DNA of 6,178 nucleotides from assembly GCA_905236685.1 (NCBI GenBank), contig CAJOPD010000097.1, positions 1-6,178 of the forward strand, read 5' to 3'. Positions 5,392 to 6,178 of this stretch are shown piece by piece. The notes under the pieces were generated by a model. That model had not been told where the DNA came from. It saw only the letters and a list, made by a program, of their open reading frames with translations, and ran no database searches. This DNA comes from an uncultured Clostridia bacterium (GTDB lineage: Bacteria; Bacillota; Clostridia; UBA1381). The position numbers and the translations under genes were made by a program. Position 1 is the stretch's first letter, and each line of letters begins with the position of its first letter.

Positions 5392-6178
5392 TTCTCTTTT
5401 CTCCTCTTTTTTGTTATCATCAAGTTTTAAACGCTTTAATCTCAATGCGTTGCTCACAACACATACGCTTGACATACTCATCGCCAAAGCCCCCAGCATC
5501 GGACTTAGCTTTATTCCAAAGGGCTGATACAGAACTCCTGCGGCAACAGGAATACCGATTATATTATAGAAAAATGCCCAGAAAAGATTTTCCTTAATAT
5601 TTTTAATCACAGCCCGTGACAGCTTTAATGCATTCGGCACAGCGGTGAGGCTTTTATTCAAAAGTACAATATCGCTGCTTTCTATCGCGGCGTCCGTTCC
5701 CTTTCCTATCGCTATTCCTACGCTTGCAGCTTTCAATGCAGGTGCGTCATTTATACCGTCACCTACCATTGCCACTTTTCTGCCTGCATCAATAAATCCG
5801 CGCACTTCCTTTTCCTTATCCTTGGGCATTACATTTGCAATTACCCTTTCTATCCCCGCTTTTTTCGCAATTTGCGATGCGGAAAGCTCATTATCGCCTG
5901 TCAGCATAACCGTGTCTATTTCCATTGATTTAAGCGTTTGGGCGGCTTTTTGCGCACTTTCTTTTATCGTGTCCGAAACTGCCATAATGCCGAGCAGATT
6001 ATTTCCATCTATGAAAAATATAACCGTTTTGCCCTGATTTGAAAGCAGTTCGTAGTCCTTTTCAAAACCCGAAATATCTATTCCGCTGTCAACGGCAAAT
6101 TTCTTATTAACGGCAAAGCATTTCTCTCCGTTAATATTCGCCGTAACGCCCCTTCCGAAAAGCGCCTCAAAATTCTCC
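5197..6178 (-). CDS. copA: Copper-exporting P-type ATPase, C-terminal part with C-terminal HMA domain
   Basis: The frame is open past the right edge; 326 residues are visible (numbered from the edge), covering the end of the ATP-binding region to the C-terminus. Visible P-type ATPase motifs are MLTGDN (91-96), MPKDK (117-121) and VGDGINDAPAL (138-148). The last two membrane helices carry the copper-site residues of P1B-1 ATPases: Y204-N205 (FFYNIIGIP) and M233 with S237 (MSMSSVCVVSNALRL). The phosphorylated aspartate and CPC motif lie outside. After a charged linker (about 250-262) comes a heavy-metal-associated domain, MKKVKIDGMMCMHC onward (263-326), with copper ligands C273 and C276 in MxCxxC. 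Most CopA proteins have such domains at the N-terminus; a C-terminal copy is less usual. It pumps Cu(I) out across the cytoplasmic membrane. The methionine at 5985 is internal, not the start. Confidence 0.94.
   Translation of the reverse strand, partial: ENFEALFGRGVTANINGEKCFAVNKKFAVDSGIDISGFEKDYELLSNQGKTVIFFIDGNNLLGIMAVSDTIKESAQKAAQTLKSMEIDTVMLTGDNELSASQIAKKAGIERVIANVMPKDKEKEVRGFIDAGRKVAMVGDGINDAPALKAASVGIAIGKGTDAAIESSDIVLLNKSLTAVPNALKLSRAVIKNIKENLFWAFFYNIIGIPVAAGVLYQPFGIKLSPMLGALAMSMSSVCVVSNALRLKRLKLDDNKKEEKREMKKVKIDGMMCMHCVGRVKDAFLKEGITADVVLDEKCAYVPAATDDKLIEKIVTDSGYTFLGIE

Noticed and set aside
5985..5985. Methionine at 5985 as the start of the copper ATPase.
   Set aside because: The frame continues upstream to the edge with clear ATPase-like sequence (for example TVIFFIDGNNLLGIMAVSD), so it is internal.
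5645..6037. 130-codon plus-strand frame opposite copA.
   Set aside because: Shadow of the conserved ATPase core; no ribosome binding site.

Overview
The window looks like ordinary chromosomal DNA of a low-to-moderate GC Gram-positive anaerobe, most likely class Clostridia. The basis is AT-rich intergenic DNA, strong AGGAGG-type ribosome binding sites, sigma-A-like promoters, and families typical of or frequent in Firmicutes (MutS2, DUF1540, a paired TPR/DUF4037 module, and a CopA with a C-terminal metal-binding domain). No mobile element, CRISPR array, tRNA or rRNA is visible. Species and genus cannot be told from this sequence.

Layout. Positions 1-857 (minus) hold the N-terminal part of MutS2, cut by the left edge. 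It diverges from a plus-strand operon through a 116-bp gap holding two back-to-back promoters. That operon carries tadA (974-1423), a 34-residue single-span membrane peptide (1424-1528) and a 188-residue membrane-anchored protein of unknown function (1538-2104), all tightly packed. Next comes a 56-residue cysteine-rich DUF1540 protein (2160-2330), which appears to have its own promoter, a leader hairpin masking its ribosome binding site, and a strong terminator. The terminator directly touches the ribosome binding site of a TIGR01212/YtqA-type radical SAM gene (2390-3328). After a 95-bp gap with a promoter lies a two-gene unit, a TPR protein (3424-4239) overlapping by 14 bp a DUF4037 predicted nucleotidyltransferase (4226-5167). 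A bidirectional terminator (about 5167-5198) separates it from a convergent copper-ATPase gene (5197-6178, minus), cut by the right edge.

How the parts relate. TadA makes the wobble inosine in tRNA, MutS2 acts in recombination control and ribosome rescue, and the radical SAM protein belongs to a family with proposed RNA-modification links, so a loose nucleic-acid/translation housekeeping theme runs through the left half. The TPR and DUF4037 genes are translationally coupled and probably work together, but their role is unknown. CopA exports copper; its C-terminal CxxC domain may also be made as a separate CopZ-like chaperone from an internal start.

The best candidates for under-described biology are the TPR-DUF4037 pair, the masked ribosome binding site of the DUF1540 gene, the terminator touching the radical SAM gene, and the possible internal start in copA. 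None is a proven new system.
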